Assembly (NCBI RefSeq): GCF_031846305.1
Contig: NZ_JAVRHY010000001.1
Span: forward strand, 1-64,000
Direction: 5' to 3'
DNA length: 64,000 nt
Origin: Spectribacter acetivorans
Lineage (GTDB): Bacteria; Pseudomonadota; Gammaproteobacteria; Nevskiales; Salinisphaeraceae
Position numbers and translations under genes: made by a program. Of this stretch, positions 51,518-60,544 are shown in pieces. The notes beneath the pieces were generated by a model. It did no database searches. It was not told where the DNA came from and was given only the letters and a program-made list of their open reading frames with translations. Each line of letters opens with the position of its first letter. Position 1 is the stretch's first letter.

Positions 51518-53283
51518 GCGGGACACCGAAAATCGAAACCCGGTATCTCACCAGCGAGGTCTACCCACGCCTGCTGCGCTACAGCCTGCGCTACTGGCAC
51601 TGGCTGATACTGGCGGGTGTGGGCATGGCGCTGTTCGCGGCGGCCGATACCGCCCTGATCTACATCCTCAAGCCGTTGCTCGACGGCAGCATCGTGGATC
51701 GGGATCCATTCCTGATCCGCTGGATGCCGGTATTCCTGTTGTTGCTGTTCCTGGCGCGGGGAACGGCCGGATTCTTTGCCCGCTATGGCATGGAATGGGT
51801 GGCCAATCAGGTGATCTACCTGATGCGGGCCGATGTGTTCGACCAGTTCCTGCGGCTGCCGGTGGCCTACTTCGACGTCAACGCCTCCGGCAAGATGACT
51901 GCCAAGCTGACCTACTACACGGCGCAGATTCGGCAGGCCTCGACCAGCGCCATCACCATCGTGGTGCAGGATTCGCTGCGGGTGGTGGGATTCATCGGAC
52001 TGATGTTCTATCTGAACTGGATGCTGGCACTGCTGACGCTGACGGTGGGGCCCGCGATCATGGGCATCATGCGGCTGGTCAGTCACCGCTTCCGGCGCTA
52101 CAGCATGCGCATCCAGTCCTCGATGGGTGATCTCACCCACATCAGCGAGGAAGTGCTGACCGGCCAGCGGGTGGTCAAGGTGTTCGGCGGCGAGGAGTAC
52201 GAGCGCGAGCACTTCGCCGAGGCCAACGAACGCAACCGGCGCATGTCCATGCGCATGGCTACCACCCAGGCAGCCAGCGTGCCGGTGATCCAGCTGATTG
52301 CCGCCATCGCCGTATCCCTGGTGGTGTGGTTCGCCATCAACGAACGCGGCGGCGGCGTGATGTCGCCGGGGGATCTGGCAGCCTTCTTTGGCGCCATGAT
52401 GGCGCTGATGGGACCGATCAAGCGCCTGACCAACGTCAATGCGGTGATCCAGCAGGGCGTGGCGGCGGCCGGGGCGATCTTCGAACTGCTCGACGAGAGC
52501 GGCGAGGACAGCGGCGGGGAACGCCCGCTGGCCGAACGGGCCCGGGGCGATCTTGACATGACGTCGGTGTGGTTCCGTTATCCCGGCACCCGGCGCGACG
52601 TGCTGCGGGACATCGACCTGACGGTGGGCGCGGGGCAGACGGTAGCCTTCGTCGGGCGCTCTGGTAGCGGCAAGAGCACGCTGCTGTCGCTGTTGCCGCG
52701 TTTCTACGACCCGACCCAGGGCGTGATCCGACTCGACGGCGTGCCGCTGCAGGAATACCGGCGCCGCGATCTGCGCGACCAGGTCAGCCTGGTCGACCAG
52801 AACGTGGTGCTGTTCAACGACACCGTGGCCCGCAACATCGCCTATGGATCGCTGGCCGAGCATGACCGCGAGGATGTGATTTCGGCCGCGCGCCGGGCCC
52901 ATGCGGCGGAATTCATCGAGGGCCTGCCCGACGGTTACGACACCGAGGTGGGGCAGAACGGTATCATGCTGTCCGGCGGTCAGCGCCAGCGTCTGGCTAT
53001 TGCCCGCGCGCTGCTCAAGGACGCGCCGGTGCTGATCCTCGACGAAGCCACCTCGTCGCTGGACACCGAGTCGGAACGCGCTATCCAGCAGGGCCTGGAG
53101 GCGCTGATGGCCAATCGCACAACACTGGTGATCGCGCACCGGCTGTCAACCATCCGCGATGCCGATCTGATCGTGGTGATGCACGACGGGGCGATCGTCG
53201 AACGGGGCAGGCACGATGACCTGATGGCCCGCGACGGCCATTACCGGATGCTGCACGACATGCAGTTCCGTGACGAGTCGTGA
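51514..53283 (+). CDS. msbA: Lipid A export ATP-binding/permease protein MsbA
   Basis: 589 residues. Six-helix ABC exporter domain (about residues 20-330), then the ATPase domain with Walker A GRSGSGKSTLLSLLPRF, ABC signature MLSGGQRQRLAIARALLK, Walker B VLILDEATSSLD and H-loop VIAHRLSTIRDADLI. It flips lipid A-core across the inner membrane. It is directly coupled to lpxK (4-bp overlap), confirming MsbA over other exporters. Confidence 0.95.
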   Translation: MSGTPKIETRYLTSEVYPRLLRYSLRYWHWLILAGVGMALFAAADTALIYILKPLLDGSIVDRDPFLIRWMPVFLLLLFLARGTAGFFARYGMEWVANQVIYLMRADVFDQFLRLPVAYFDVNASGKMTAKLTYYTAQIRQASTSAITIVVQDSLRVVGFIGLMFYLNWMLALLTLTVGPAIMGIMRLVSHRFRRYSMRIQSSMGDLTHISEEVLTGQRVVKVFGGEEYEREHFAEANERNRRMSMRMATTQAASVPVIQLIAAIAVSLVVWFAINERGGGVMSPGDLAAFFGAMMALMGPIKRLTNVNAVIQQGVAAAGAIFELLDESGEDSGGERPLAERARGDLDMTSVWFRYPGTRRDVLRDIDLTVGAGQTVAFVGRSGSGKSTLLSLLPRFYDPTQGVIRLDGVPLQEYRRRDLRDQVSLVDQNVVLFNDTVARNIAYGSLAEHDREDVISAARRAHAAEFIEGLPDGYDTEVGQNGIMLSGGQRQRLAIARALLKDAPVLILDEATSSLDTESERAIQQGLEALMANRTTLVIAHRLSTIRDADLIVVMHDGAIVERGRHDDLMARDGHYRMLHDMQFRDES

Positions 53284-54254
53284 TCCGGGTCGCCATCGAG
53301 CGGGCCTGGTACGCCGGTCGGGGCTGGACCGCATTGCTGCTGCCGCTGGCCTGGCTTTATGGCGCGGTGGTCGCGATCCGGCGGGTCGCCTACGCGCGCG
53401 GCTGGCTGGCATCGCGGCATCCCGGTGTGCCGGTTCTGATCGTGGGCAACATCACCGTCGGTGGTACCGGCAAGACCCCGCTGGTGGCCGAGCTGGCGGC
53501 CCGGGCACGCGCCCGGGGACGCCGGCCGGGCATCGTGACACGGGGGTACGGTGGCCGCGCCGGTGAGCGGCCGCAGCGCGTTACCGCCGGCGCCGACGTC
53601 CGCGTGGTCGGCGACGAACCTTTGCTGCTTGCGCGCCGTGCGGCCTGCCCGGTGATGGTGTCACCGGACCGGGTTGCCGCCGCCGAGGCGCTGGTCTCGG
53701 AGGCCGGGGTGGACTGCATTCTCAGCGATGACGGCCTCCAGCACTACCGCTTGCGCCGGGATGCCGAAGTCGTGGTTCGCGATGGCGCCCGTGGCGACGG
53801 TAATGGCTGGCTGCTGCCCGCGGGGCCTCTGCGGGAACCGGTGCGGCGAATGCGGCTGACGGACCTGTCATTGACCCAGGGGCCGGCGGGTGACTTCCGC
53901 CTGTGCCCCGGTGCGTGGCGGCGGGTGGATGGCGTCGACCAGCAACGGCCGTTCGCATCGCTGGCGGGCCAGCGGGCCCACGCAGTGGCGGGCATCGGCG
54001 ATCCCGCGCGGTTCTTCGCCATGCTCACGGCGGCCGGGATCGAGGTGCTGCCGCATCCGTTTGCCGACCACCATGCACTCCAACCGGCCGAACTGGCCTT
54101 CGAGGATGATCTGCCGGTACTGATGACGGAAAAGGATGCGGTCAAATGCGCAGCCTTTGCCGCGCCGGACTGGTGGTATGTGCCGGTAACGGCAACGTTC
54201 ACCGCGGAGGCTGAAATGGCCGTTGATGCCTTGCTGGATCGGTGGCTGGCATGA
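53280..54254 (+). CDS. lpxK: Tetraacyldisaccharide 4'-kinase
   Basis: 324 residues from GTG 53280. An N-terminal membrane-associating helix (WTALLLPLAWLYGAVVAIRR) and the P-loop VGNITVGGTGKTPLVAELA, then RGYGGRAGERPQRVT, DDGLQHYRLRRDAEVVV and MTEKDAVKC. It phosphorylates the 4' position of the lipid A disaccharide. The stop overlaps kdsB; the small YcaR/Trm112-like gene often found here is absent. Confidence 0.94.
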   Translation: MIRVAIERAWYAGRGWTALLLPLAWLYGAVVAIRRVAYARGWLASRHPGVPVLIVGNITVGGTGKTPLVAELAARARARGRRPGIVTRGYGGRAGERPQRVTAGADVRVVGDEPLLLARRAACPVMVSPDRVAAAEALVSEAGVDCILSDDGLQHYRLRRDAEVVVRDGARGDGNGWLLPAGPLREPVRRMRLTDLSLTQGPAGDFRLCPGAWRRVDGVDQQRPFASLAGQRAHAVAGIGDPARFFAMLTAAGIEVLPHPFADHHALQPAELAFEDDLPVLMTEKDAVKCAAFAAPDWWYVPVTATFTAEAEMAVDALLDRWLA

Positions 54255-54991
54255 ACTTTCGCGTGGTCATTCCCGCTCGCTACGCCTCCACCCGATTGCC
54301 GGGCAAGGTGCTGCTGCCGATCGCCGGGCGGCCGATGCTGGCCCATGTGATCGACCGGGCCCGGGAGTCCGGCGCCAAAGATATCTGGGTGGCTACCGAT
54401 GACGCCCGGGTGCATGCGGCGGCCGAGGTCGCGGGCGCCCGCGCGGCGATGACCTCGGCGGATCATGCCGCGGGCAGTGATCGCCTCGCCGAGCTGGCCG
54501 CCCGACTCGAATGGCCCGACGACGCCATCGTCGTCAATCTGCAGGGCGACGAGCCGCTGATGCCGGGTCCGCTGATTGCCCAGGTGGCGTCGGCGCTGGC
54601 GGACGCGCCGGATGCCGACATCGCCACCGCCTGCGTGCCCATCCATGATGCCGCTGAGTTCCAGAATCCGAACGTGGTCAAGGTGGTTCGCGACCAGGCG
54701 GGACGGGCGCTCTACTTCAGCCGTGCGCCGATTCCGCACCGCCGCGACTCGGCCGATGGGCCGCCACCGGCATTCCGCCATCTGGGAATCTACGCCTATC
54801 GCGTGGGCGCCCTGGCACGGTTCGCGGCCGCGCCAGCCGGTGATCTGGAGCGATGCGAATCGCTCGAGCAACTGCGGGCACTGGCGATGGGCATGCGGTT
54901 GCTGGTGGTCGAGGCCGAGCAGACGCCGGGGCCGGGCGTGGATACCGCCGAGGACCTTGCGCGCGTGGTTGCTCGCCTACAACCGGACTGA
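54251..54991 (+). CDS. kdsB: 3-deoxy-manno-octulosonate cytidylyltransferase
   Basis: 246 residues from ATG 54251 (ATGA overlap with lpxK). Nucleotidyltransferase motifs VVIPARYASTRLPGKVLLPI, NLQGDEPLMPG, NVVKVV, RALYFSRAPIPHRRD and HLGIYAYRVGALARF. Activates Kdo to CMP-Kdo for LPS inner-core synthesis. An in-frame start three codons earlier exists, but the coupled ATG is preferred. Confidence 0.96.
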   Translation: MNFRVVIPARYASTRLPGKVLLPIAGRPMLAHVIDRARESGAKDIWVATDDARVHAAAEVAGARAAMTSADHAAGSDRLAELAARLEWPDDAIVVNLQGDEPLMPGPLIAQVASALADAPDADIATACVPIHDAAEFQNPNVVKVVRDQAGRALYFSRAPIPHRRDSADGPPPAFRHLGIYAYRVGALARFAAAPAGDLERCESLEQLRALAMGMRLLVVEAEQTPGPGVDTAEDLARVVARLQPD

Positions 54992-55047
54992 AACCGGTCC
55001 GTTGTAAACTGCGGCCCGTGATTTCTGCCGGACGCCGGATTGCGTTG

Positions 55048-55521
55048 ATGCGAGTTCTTTTTGTCTGCATGGGAAATATCTGCCGATCACCCACTGCCGA
55101 GGGCGTGGCGCGGGCGATTCGCGCCCGCCGGGGGCTGGTCGAGCAGGTGGACATCGATTCCGCGGGGACCCACGGGTATCACGTCGGCGCCTCACCGGAT
55201 TCGCGGTCCACGGCCACCGCCAAGCGTCACGGCGTTGATCTGGCCGGGTTGCGGTCACGGCAGGTGGAAGCCGCGGATCTCGACCGGTTCGATCTGGTGC
55301 TGGCGATGGATAATGCCAACCTCGAGGACCTGCTGGCGCTGAAGGTCCGCCACGGCGGCCCGGCGGAAATCCACCGCCTGCTGGACTATGCGGGCGGCGG
55401 GGAAGTCCCCGACCCGTATTTCGGCGCAGGTGACGGCTTCGAACGGGTCTTCGATGCGGTGCAACGCGGTTGCGAGGCGCTGTTCGACGATATCGAGGCG
55501 CGCCTGCGGCCCGCCGACTGA
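55048..55521 (+). CDS. Low-molecular-weight protein-tyrosine phosphatase
   Basis: 157 residues from ATG 55048 (MRVLFVCMGNICRSPTAEGV). The CX5R active site is CMGNICRS and the general-acid Asp is in VPDPYFGAGDGFERVF. It dephosphorylates tyrosine-phosphorylated proteins, in other bacteria often regulators of polysaccharide export. GTG 55018 is an in-frame alternative start; a TAAACT box ends 7 nt before that GTG. The usual next gene in this conserved cluster, murB, is missing. Confidence 0.92.
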   Translation: MRVLFVCMGNICRSPTAEGVARAIRARRGLVEQVDIDSAGTHGYHVGASPDSRSTATAKRHGVDLAGLRSRQVEAADLDRFDLVLAMDNANLEDLLALKVRHGGPAEIHRLLDYAGGGEVPDPYFGAGDGFERVFDAVQRGCEALFDDIEARLRPAD

Positions 55522-55523
55522 GT

Positions 55524-55547
55524 CGGACCGCCCGGGTGGGCGGTCCG
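55524..55547. terminator. Bidirectional hairpin terminator between ptp and rne
   Basis: Perfect 10-bp stem CGGACCGCCC-GGGT-GGGCGGTCCG, 2 bp after the phosphatase stop codon and 17 bp before the convergent rne stop. The following CTCGTCTTT is only weakly U-rich. It probably serves both genes. Confidence 0.75.
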
Positions 55548-55564
55548 CTCGTCTTTGCGAACGA

Positions 55565-58500
55565 TCAGCGGGTGGAGCTGTCGGCCGGCTCCGGCTTTTC
55601 GGCGGCATCGTTGCCGTCGGCCAGCGCATCGGGCCGGGTTTCGACCTGCTTCAGCGCCGGTTCCCGCTGGCTTTCGGCCGCCGGCTTGTCGTCTGCGGCA
55701 GTTTCCGCATCGGTCTTTGCCGTTTCCGCGTCGCGCTTCTGGTTATCGCTGCCCTTGTCGGCTGCGGGAGCATCCACTTGCTCGTCCGCGGAAGGCTTGA
55801 CGGATGCTGTCTCGGCGGCCGGCTTAGCGGCGTCACCCTCGTCACGCCCGGCGCCCGTCTCGGCCGGGGTGGCGTCGTCTGACGTCGAGGTCGCCTTGCT
55901 GGTGGCTGCGTCCGCCGGCATATCCTCGGCGGTCGCTTCCGTCGCCGCAGCGTCCTTGTCGGGAGACTTGCGGCGGTTGCGGGTACCGCCCCGCGGGCGG
56001 CGCGTGCGTCCGCGGGGCTTGGTGTCGCCGCCGGACTCGTCGCCGTCGCTGGCGGACTGGTCGGCCTTGTCACCATCCGCTTTTTCGGGGGTGGTGCTCG
56101 CCGCGTCATTCAGCGGCTCGCCGCTGTTATCGTCGCCGTTGGATACGCGATCCGGGCGCTTCTGGTCGCGGCTGTCGTCCGCGCTCGTCTCATTCGGCAC
56201 GTCGGCGGTCTGGTTGCCGGTAGCGCTGGCGTCGTTGCTGTCCGCGGGTGACGTGGTTGCCGGCGTTTCGCTCTGGTTGGCGTCGTCGCGGCGACGGTCG
56301 CCATCATTGTGCTGGCGAGTATCGTTGCCGCTGGCGGCGGTATTCGTTGCCCCATCGGCGGCCTGATCGGCGTTATTGCTGTCGCTGGCGTTATCGCCGG
56401 TACTGGCGTTGTTGCTACCAGCCTCGCCGTTGCCGCTACCGCGACCCCGGCCACCCCGACGGCGACGGCCGCCGCGACGGCCACGACGACTGCGGCTGCG
56501 GGTTTCCTCGCCTTCCTCGGGCTTGTTGCCGCGGGCCTGACGGCGATCATTGTTGTCGTTCTTGTTGCTGTCACCCGTGTTGTTGTTGTCCTGGGCGGCA
56601 TTATCCTTGGCAGGAGTGTTCTGGCGCTTGTTGTCGTCGGCCTTGGGCGCATCGCCGCTCTCGGGCTTGCTTGCGGTGCCCGGCTTGCGGCCGCTGCCAC
56701 TGCCGCGCGGCTTGTTGTCGCCACGTCGGTTCTGCTGGCCACGGCGATCGTTGCCGCTGCGGTCGCGGCCGCCATCGCTGGCACCACGGCGGGACGGCTG
56801 CCGCCTGTTGTCGCGGCTGTCGCCGCGGCCGCGCGACGAGGCAGCGCTGGTCTTGCCGCTCGTGCGGGATTTGTTATCGCCCTTGGACGGTTCGCCATTG
56901 CCACTGAACAGGCTTTTCAGGGCGGTCACGAAACGTTGCCAGAGGCCGGGACCGGTCGGTTTGGCGACCGGCTTCGGCGCCGCACCGGCCGGCGCCGCGG
57001 CGCGAACGAGGCGCTTGACCGCCGGTTCGGCGCGCGGCGCGGCAACCTTGTCCCGGGTCATGCGTTCGCTGGCCGGCTCGGCCGGGGTTTCGGTCTCGAG
57101 CTTGTAGCTGCGGGCGTCGTTGCCGTCCTCGGCCAGCTGGTCGGCGCGGACACGGCGAATTTCGTGGTGCGGCGTTTCCAGATCGGCATTGGGCACCACG
57201 GTCACCTCGACGCCGGTGCGTTTCTCGATGTCCGCAATGTCGCCGCGCTTTTCGTTGAGCAGGAAGCTGGCCACCGAGACGGGCGTATGGGTCATGACGC
57301 GGCCGGTGCCGCCCTTCATGGCCTCTTCCTCGACCAGACGCAGGATCGACAGCGCCAGGGATTCGACGCTGCGGATGTTGCCCTGGCCGGAACAGCGCGG
57401 GCAGGGCAGGGTGCTGTACTCACCCAGCGAGGGGCGCAGGCGCTGGCGCGACATTTCCAGTAGGCCGAACCGGGAGATGCGGCCGAACTGGACCCGTGCA
57501 CGATCTTCCGTGGCTGCTTCGCGCAGGCGGCGCTCGACCTCGCGCTGATTCTTATTGGCGTCCATGTCGATGAAGTCGATCACCAGCAGGCCACCCAGGT
57601 CGCGCAGCCGCAGCTGACGGGCGATTTCATCCGCCGCTTCGCAGTTGGTATGCAGCGCGGTTTCCTCGATCCCGGCGCCGCCGGTGGAGCGGGCCGAGTT
57701 GATATCGATGCTGGTCAGCGCTTCGGTGTGGTCGATGATCAGCGCGCCGCCGGAGGGCAGCCGCACTTCCCGCTGGAAGGCGGATTCGATCTGGGATTCC
57801 ACCTGGAAGCGGGAAAACAGCGGCGTTTCGTCGCTGTAGAGCTTGAGCTTGGGCAGCGCCTGGGGCATGACCTGCTCCATGAACTCGCGCCCGCTCTCGT
57901 AGATTTCCGGCTGATCGACGATCACCTCGCCGATGTCGTCGCGCAGGTAATCGCGCAGTGCCCGGATGATGACGTTGGATTCCTGGTAGATCAGGAATGG
58001 CGCCTTTTTTTCCTCGGCAGCCTTGCCGATGGCTTCCCACAACTGCGCCAGGTAGTCCAGGTCCCACTGCAGTTCCTCGGGGGACCGGCCAACGCCGGCG
58101 GTGCGCACGATCACGCCCATGCCGCTGGGCAGTTCCAGTTCCGAAAGGGCCTCGCGCAGGTCGGTGCGGTCGTCGCCGGCAATGCGGCGGGACACGCCCC
58201 CGGCGCGCGGGTTGTTGGGCATCAAGACCAGGTAGCGGCCGGCCAGGCTGACGAAGGTGGTTAGCGCAGCGCCCTTGTTGCCGCGTTCCTCCTTCTCGAC
58301 CTGGACGATGAGCTCCTGCCCCTCGCTGAGCACCTGCTTGATGTCGACCCGGCCGCTGCCGGGGTCGTTCTTGAAGTAGCCCCGGGCCACTTCCTTCAGC
58401 GGGAGAAAGCCGTGACGGTCGCCGCCGTAATCGACAAAGGCGGCCTCCAGGCTGGGCTCGACGCGGGTGATGCGGCCCTTGTAGACGTTGGCCTTGCGCT

Positions 58501-58606
58501 GTTCGCGCGAGCCTACTTCAATATCAAGGTCACGAAGTTGCTGGCCATCCACGATGGCCACGCGCAGCTCTTCGGGCTGCGTGGCGTTGATCAGAATACG
58601 TTTCAT
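55565..58606 (-). CDS. rne: Ribonuclease E
   Basis: 1013 residues from ATG 58606 (MKRILINATQPEELRVAIVD). The catalytic half (1-520) has an S1 domain (about 38-120), RNase H-like and DNase I-like subdomains with the catalytic Asp pair in LLVIDFIDMDANKNQREVE, and the zinc-link CPRCSGQG. The C-terminal half is disordered: arginine-rich RNA-binding stretches (SRSRRGRRGGRRRRGGRGRG), Asn/Asp-rich low complexity and an acidic Ala/Lys/Asp tail. It initiates mRNA decay and rRNA/tRNA maturation and scaffolds the degradosome. An in-frame extension to 58705 is not supported. Divergent from rluC. Confidence 0.96.
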   Translation of the reverse strand: MKRILINATQPEELRVAIVDGQQLRDLDIEVGSREQRKANVYKGRITRVEPSLEAAFVDYGGDRHGFLPLKEVARGYFKNDPGSGRVDIKQVLSEGQELIVQVEKEERGNKGAALTTFVSLAGRYLVLMPNNPRAGGVSRRIAGDDRTDLREALSELELPSGMGVIVRTAGVGRSPEELQWDLDYLAQLWEAIGKAAEEKKAPFLIYQESNVIIRALRDYLRDDIGEVIVDQPEIYESGREFMEQVMPQALPKLKLYSDETPLFSRFQVESQIESAFQREVRLPSGGALIIDHTEALTSIDINSARSTGGAGIEETALHTNCEAADEIARQLRLRDLGGLLVIDFIDMDANKNQREVERRLREAATEDRARVQFGRISRFGLLEMSRQRLRPSLGEYSTLPCPRCSGQGNIRSVESLALSILRLVEEEAMKGGTGRVMTHTPVSVASFLLNEKRGDIADIEKRTGVEVTVVPNADLETPHHEIRRVRADQLAEDGNDARSYKLETETPAEPASERMTRDKVAAPRAEPAVKRLVRAAAPAGAAPKPVAKPTGPGLWQRFVTALKSLFSGNGEPSKGDNKSRTSGKTSAASSRGRGDSRDNRRQPSRRGASDGGRDRSGNDRRGQQNRRGDNKPRGSGSGRKPGTASKPESGDAPKADDNKRQNTPAKDNAAQDNNNTGDSNKNDNNDRRQARGNKPEEGEETRSRSRRGRRGGRRRRGGRGRGSGNGEAGSNNASTGDNASDSNNADQAADGATNTAASGNDTRQHNDGDRRRDDANQSETPATTSPADSNDASATGNQTADVPNETSADDSRDQKRPDRVSNGDDNSGEPLNDAASTTPEKADGDKADQSASDGDESGGDTKPRGRTRRPRGGTRNRRKSPDKDAAATEATAEDMPADAATSKATSTSDDATPAETGAGRDEGDAAKPAAETASVKPSADEQVDAPAADKGSDNQKRDAETAKTDAETAADDKPAAESQREPALKQVETRPDALADGNDAAEKPEPADSSTR

Positions 58607-58920
58607 GAAAGCGGATCTCGGTCGGCGCTCGACCCCGAGTCGGATAATCGGCCGCCCGGCCGACCACGATGCCCTCGGGGGCGGCGGCCAGGCGTTTTGG
58701 TGCACAGGGGGAGCGCATGAAAATTACGTTCGTTGTCTTTCGTTTGAGCACGAGACGCGACTGAGTCAGCAGCGCGCCATGCTAATCTTGCGGGACTGCG
58801 GCGCCAGTGCGCGGCAGCGGCGCTTGATCGAATCACGGTCACCTGGCCGAACCTCTTCACGGCAGCCGTTGGCGGCGTGCCAGCGGCGCGAGGCAGGGCG
58901 GTTGACCGGGGGAGTGTAAT
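58607..58920. other. Divergent intergenic region between rne and rluC
   Basis: 314 bp without a gene. It must hold the rne 5' untranslated leader (minus strand), which in other gammaproteobacteria mediates RNase E autoregulation, and the rluC promoter. I find GC-rich potential hairpins (for example GGTCGGCGCTCGACC near 58620) but no convincing -35/-10 pair. The right end holds GGGGGAG (58908-58914), the likely rluC ribosome-binding site. Confidence 0.5.
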
Positions 58921-59865
58921 CTGCAAGCGACAACCCCTCAAGTACGACATGCTCGGGTCGATTCCGAAGACGCCGGCATGCGGCTCGACAACTTCCTGAT
59001 GCGCAGCCTGCGCGACGTGCCCCGATCGCATATCTACCGCATCATTCGCAGCGGCGAGGTGCGGGTCAATCGCGGCCGGGCCAAGCCCGCCACCCGCTTG
59101 AATGACGGCGATGACGTGCGCATTCCGCCGGTTCGCGTGCCGGAGCGAAGCGACCCCGGACGCCCGCCGGACCGGCTGATGCAGGCCGCGGTCGCGTCGA
59201 TCGCCGAGGAAACCGAGGATCTGTTGCTCCTCAACAAGCCGGCGGGCCTGAGCGTGCATGCCGGCACCGGCATCCGCTTCGGCCTGGTGGAGTTGCTGCG
59301 CACCGCCCGCGACGAACCGCGGCTGGAGCTGATTCACCGTCTCGACCGGGATACCAGCGGCTGCCTGTTGCTGGCCCGGAACCGGCGGGCACTCAACGAC
59401 TGGCGGGCCGCCTGGCGCGACCATGCCGTCGACAAGGCCTATCTGGCCCTGTTGACCGGGGTCTGGCGGGGCGGCGAGCGAGTCGTGGATGCGCCGCTGG
59501 TGCGGGACCGGGAGCAGGGCGGCGAACGCATGAGCGCGGTTGATGCGGCCGGCCGCAGTGCCCACAGCCGGTTCGTGCCGCAGCAGCACTTCGCCGATGC
59601 CACGCTGGCAGCCGTATACATCCGCACCGGCCGCACCCATCAGATCCGGGTACATGGGGCCCACATCGGGCATCCGGTGGCCGGCGACGACAAGTACGGC
59701 GATCGGCCCGCCAACCGGGTCCTGCGCGCGGCCGGGCTACCGCGGCTTTGTCTGCATGCCTGGCAATTGCAGCGGCCGGATACCGGTCATGCATGGACGC
59801 TATCGCCGCCCGAGGATCTGGCCGTCTTCCTTCAGCAATTGAGTGCCCGCGATGACGCCTCCTGA
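58921..59865 (+). CDS. rluC: 23S rRNA pseudouridine synthase RluC, probable CTG start
   Basis: 314 residues if started at CTG 58921. An S4 domain (RLDNFLMRSLRDVPRSHIYR, SGEVRVNRGRAKP), then the RluA-type catalytic domain with Asp in HRLDRDTSGCLLLARN and the HQIRVHGAHIGHPVAGDDKY motif. It makes pseudouridines 955, 2504 and 2580 in E. coli. The conventional start would be ATG 58978, but that has no Shine-Dalgarno and begins inside the conserved N terminus. The upstream codons read QATTPQVRHARVDSEDAG, as in RluC proteins, have no ATG/GTG/TTG before the in-frame TGA, and CTG 58921 lies 6 nt after GGGGGAG. Confidence 0.93.
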   Translation: MQATTPQVRHARVDSEDAGMRLDNFLMRSLRDVPRSHIYRIIRSGEVRVNRGRAKPATRLNDGDDVRIPPVRVPERSDPGRPPDRLMQAAVASIAEETEDLLLLNKPAGLSVHAGTGIRFGLVELLRTARDEPRLELIHRLDRDTSGCLLLARNRRALNDWRAAWRDHAVDKAYLALLTGVWRGGERVVDAPLVRDREQGGERMSAVDAAGRSAHSRFVPQQHFADATLAAVYIRTGRTHQIRVHGAHIGHPVAGDDKYGDRPANRVLRAAGLPRLCLHAWQLQRPDTGHAWTLSPPEDLAVFLQQLSARDDAS

Positions 59866-60544
59866 ACTCATCATTTTCGATTGGGACGGCACGGTCATGG
59901 ATTCGGCCGCCGAAATCGTGATGTCAATGCAGCGGGCGATTCAGGACATCGGCCTGCCCGAACGCGATGCCGACCGGATGCGGGAACTGATCGGGTTGGG
60001 ATTGAACGATGTGCTGGCGCGCCTGTTTCCTGAGATGGAGGTCGACCGGGTCAAGGCATTGCTGACCGCTTACCGCCGGCGATACACCGCGCCTGGCGGA
60101 GAGTCGCGGCCGTTTGCCGGTGCCGAGGCGGCGATTGCCGACCTGCATGGCCGTGGCCACTGGTTGGCGGTAGCCACCGGCAAGAGCCGCCGCGGACTGG
60201 ATCGCAACTTCCGGGAGACCGGCCTCGGGCAGTATTTCCGCTTTTCCCGCTGTGCCGACGAAACCACGCCCAAGCCGGCGCCCGACATGCTCGAGGACAT
60301 TCTGCTGCAATCCGCCACCATGCCGGATGCGGCGCTGATGGTGGGTGATACCGAATACGACATGCGCATGGCGCGCGATGCCGGGGTCGCCGCGGTCGGG
60401 GTGGCCTGCGGCGTACACGACACGGACCGGCTGATGACGGCCGGCGCGCTGGCGGTGATTCCCGATGTGGCGGCGCTGCCGGCGTGGCTGACAGCGCGTG
60501 CCGATGGTCAGGCGATGGCGGTCGGGTCCGCACCGGGTGAGTAG
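59852..60544 (+). CDS. HAD-superfamily hydrolase, phosphoglycolate-phosphatase-like
   Basis: 230 residues from ATG 59852, overlapping rluC by 14 bp (GTG 59843 is an alternative). HAD motif I FDWDGTVMDS, motif II VATGKSRR, motif III Lys in TPKPAPDML, motif IV MVGDTEYDMRMARDAG. The cap domain is helical (about residues 18-85). Subfamily IA members with this shape and rluC linkage are annotated as phosphoglycolate phosphatase-like; substrate unproven. Its 3' end overlaps convergent yceF by 37 bp. Confidence 0.88.
   Translation: MTPPELIIFDWDGTVMDSAAEIVMSMQRAIQDIGLPERDADRMRELIGLGLNDVLARLFPEMEVDRVKALLTAYRRRYTAPGGESRPFAGAEAAIADLHGRGHWLAVATGKSRRGLDRNFRETGLGQYFRFSRCADETTPKPAPDMLEDILLQSATMPDAALMVGDTEYDMRMARDAGVAAVGVACGVHDTDRLMTAGALAVIPDVAALPAWLTARADGQAMAVGSAPGE

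Noticed and set aside
53280..54254. Possibility that msbA and lpxK neighbours include ycaR or murB
   Set aside because: lpxK overlaps kdsB directly and the phosphatase is followed by the rne terminator, so there is no room for either gene.
56309..57463. 384-codon open frame antisense to the rne C-terminal region
   Set aside because: Hydrophobic-looking Ala/Val/Leu stretch arises from complementing Arg/Asp/Asn-rich codons of the disordered tail; no start signal.
58606..58705. 33-codon N-terminal extension of RNase E
   Set aside because: RNase E proteins begin MKRILINATQPEE; the extension is basic, Pro-rich and without family similarity.
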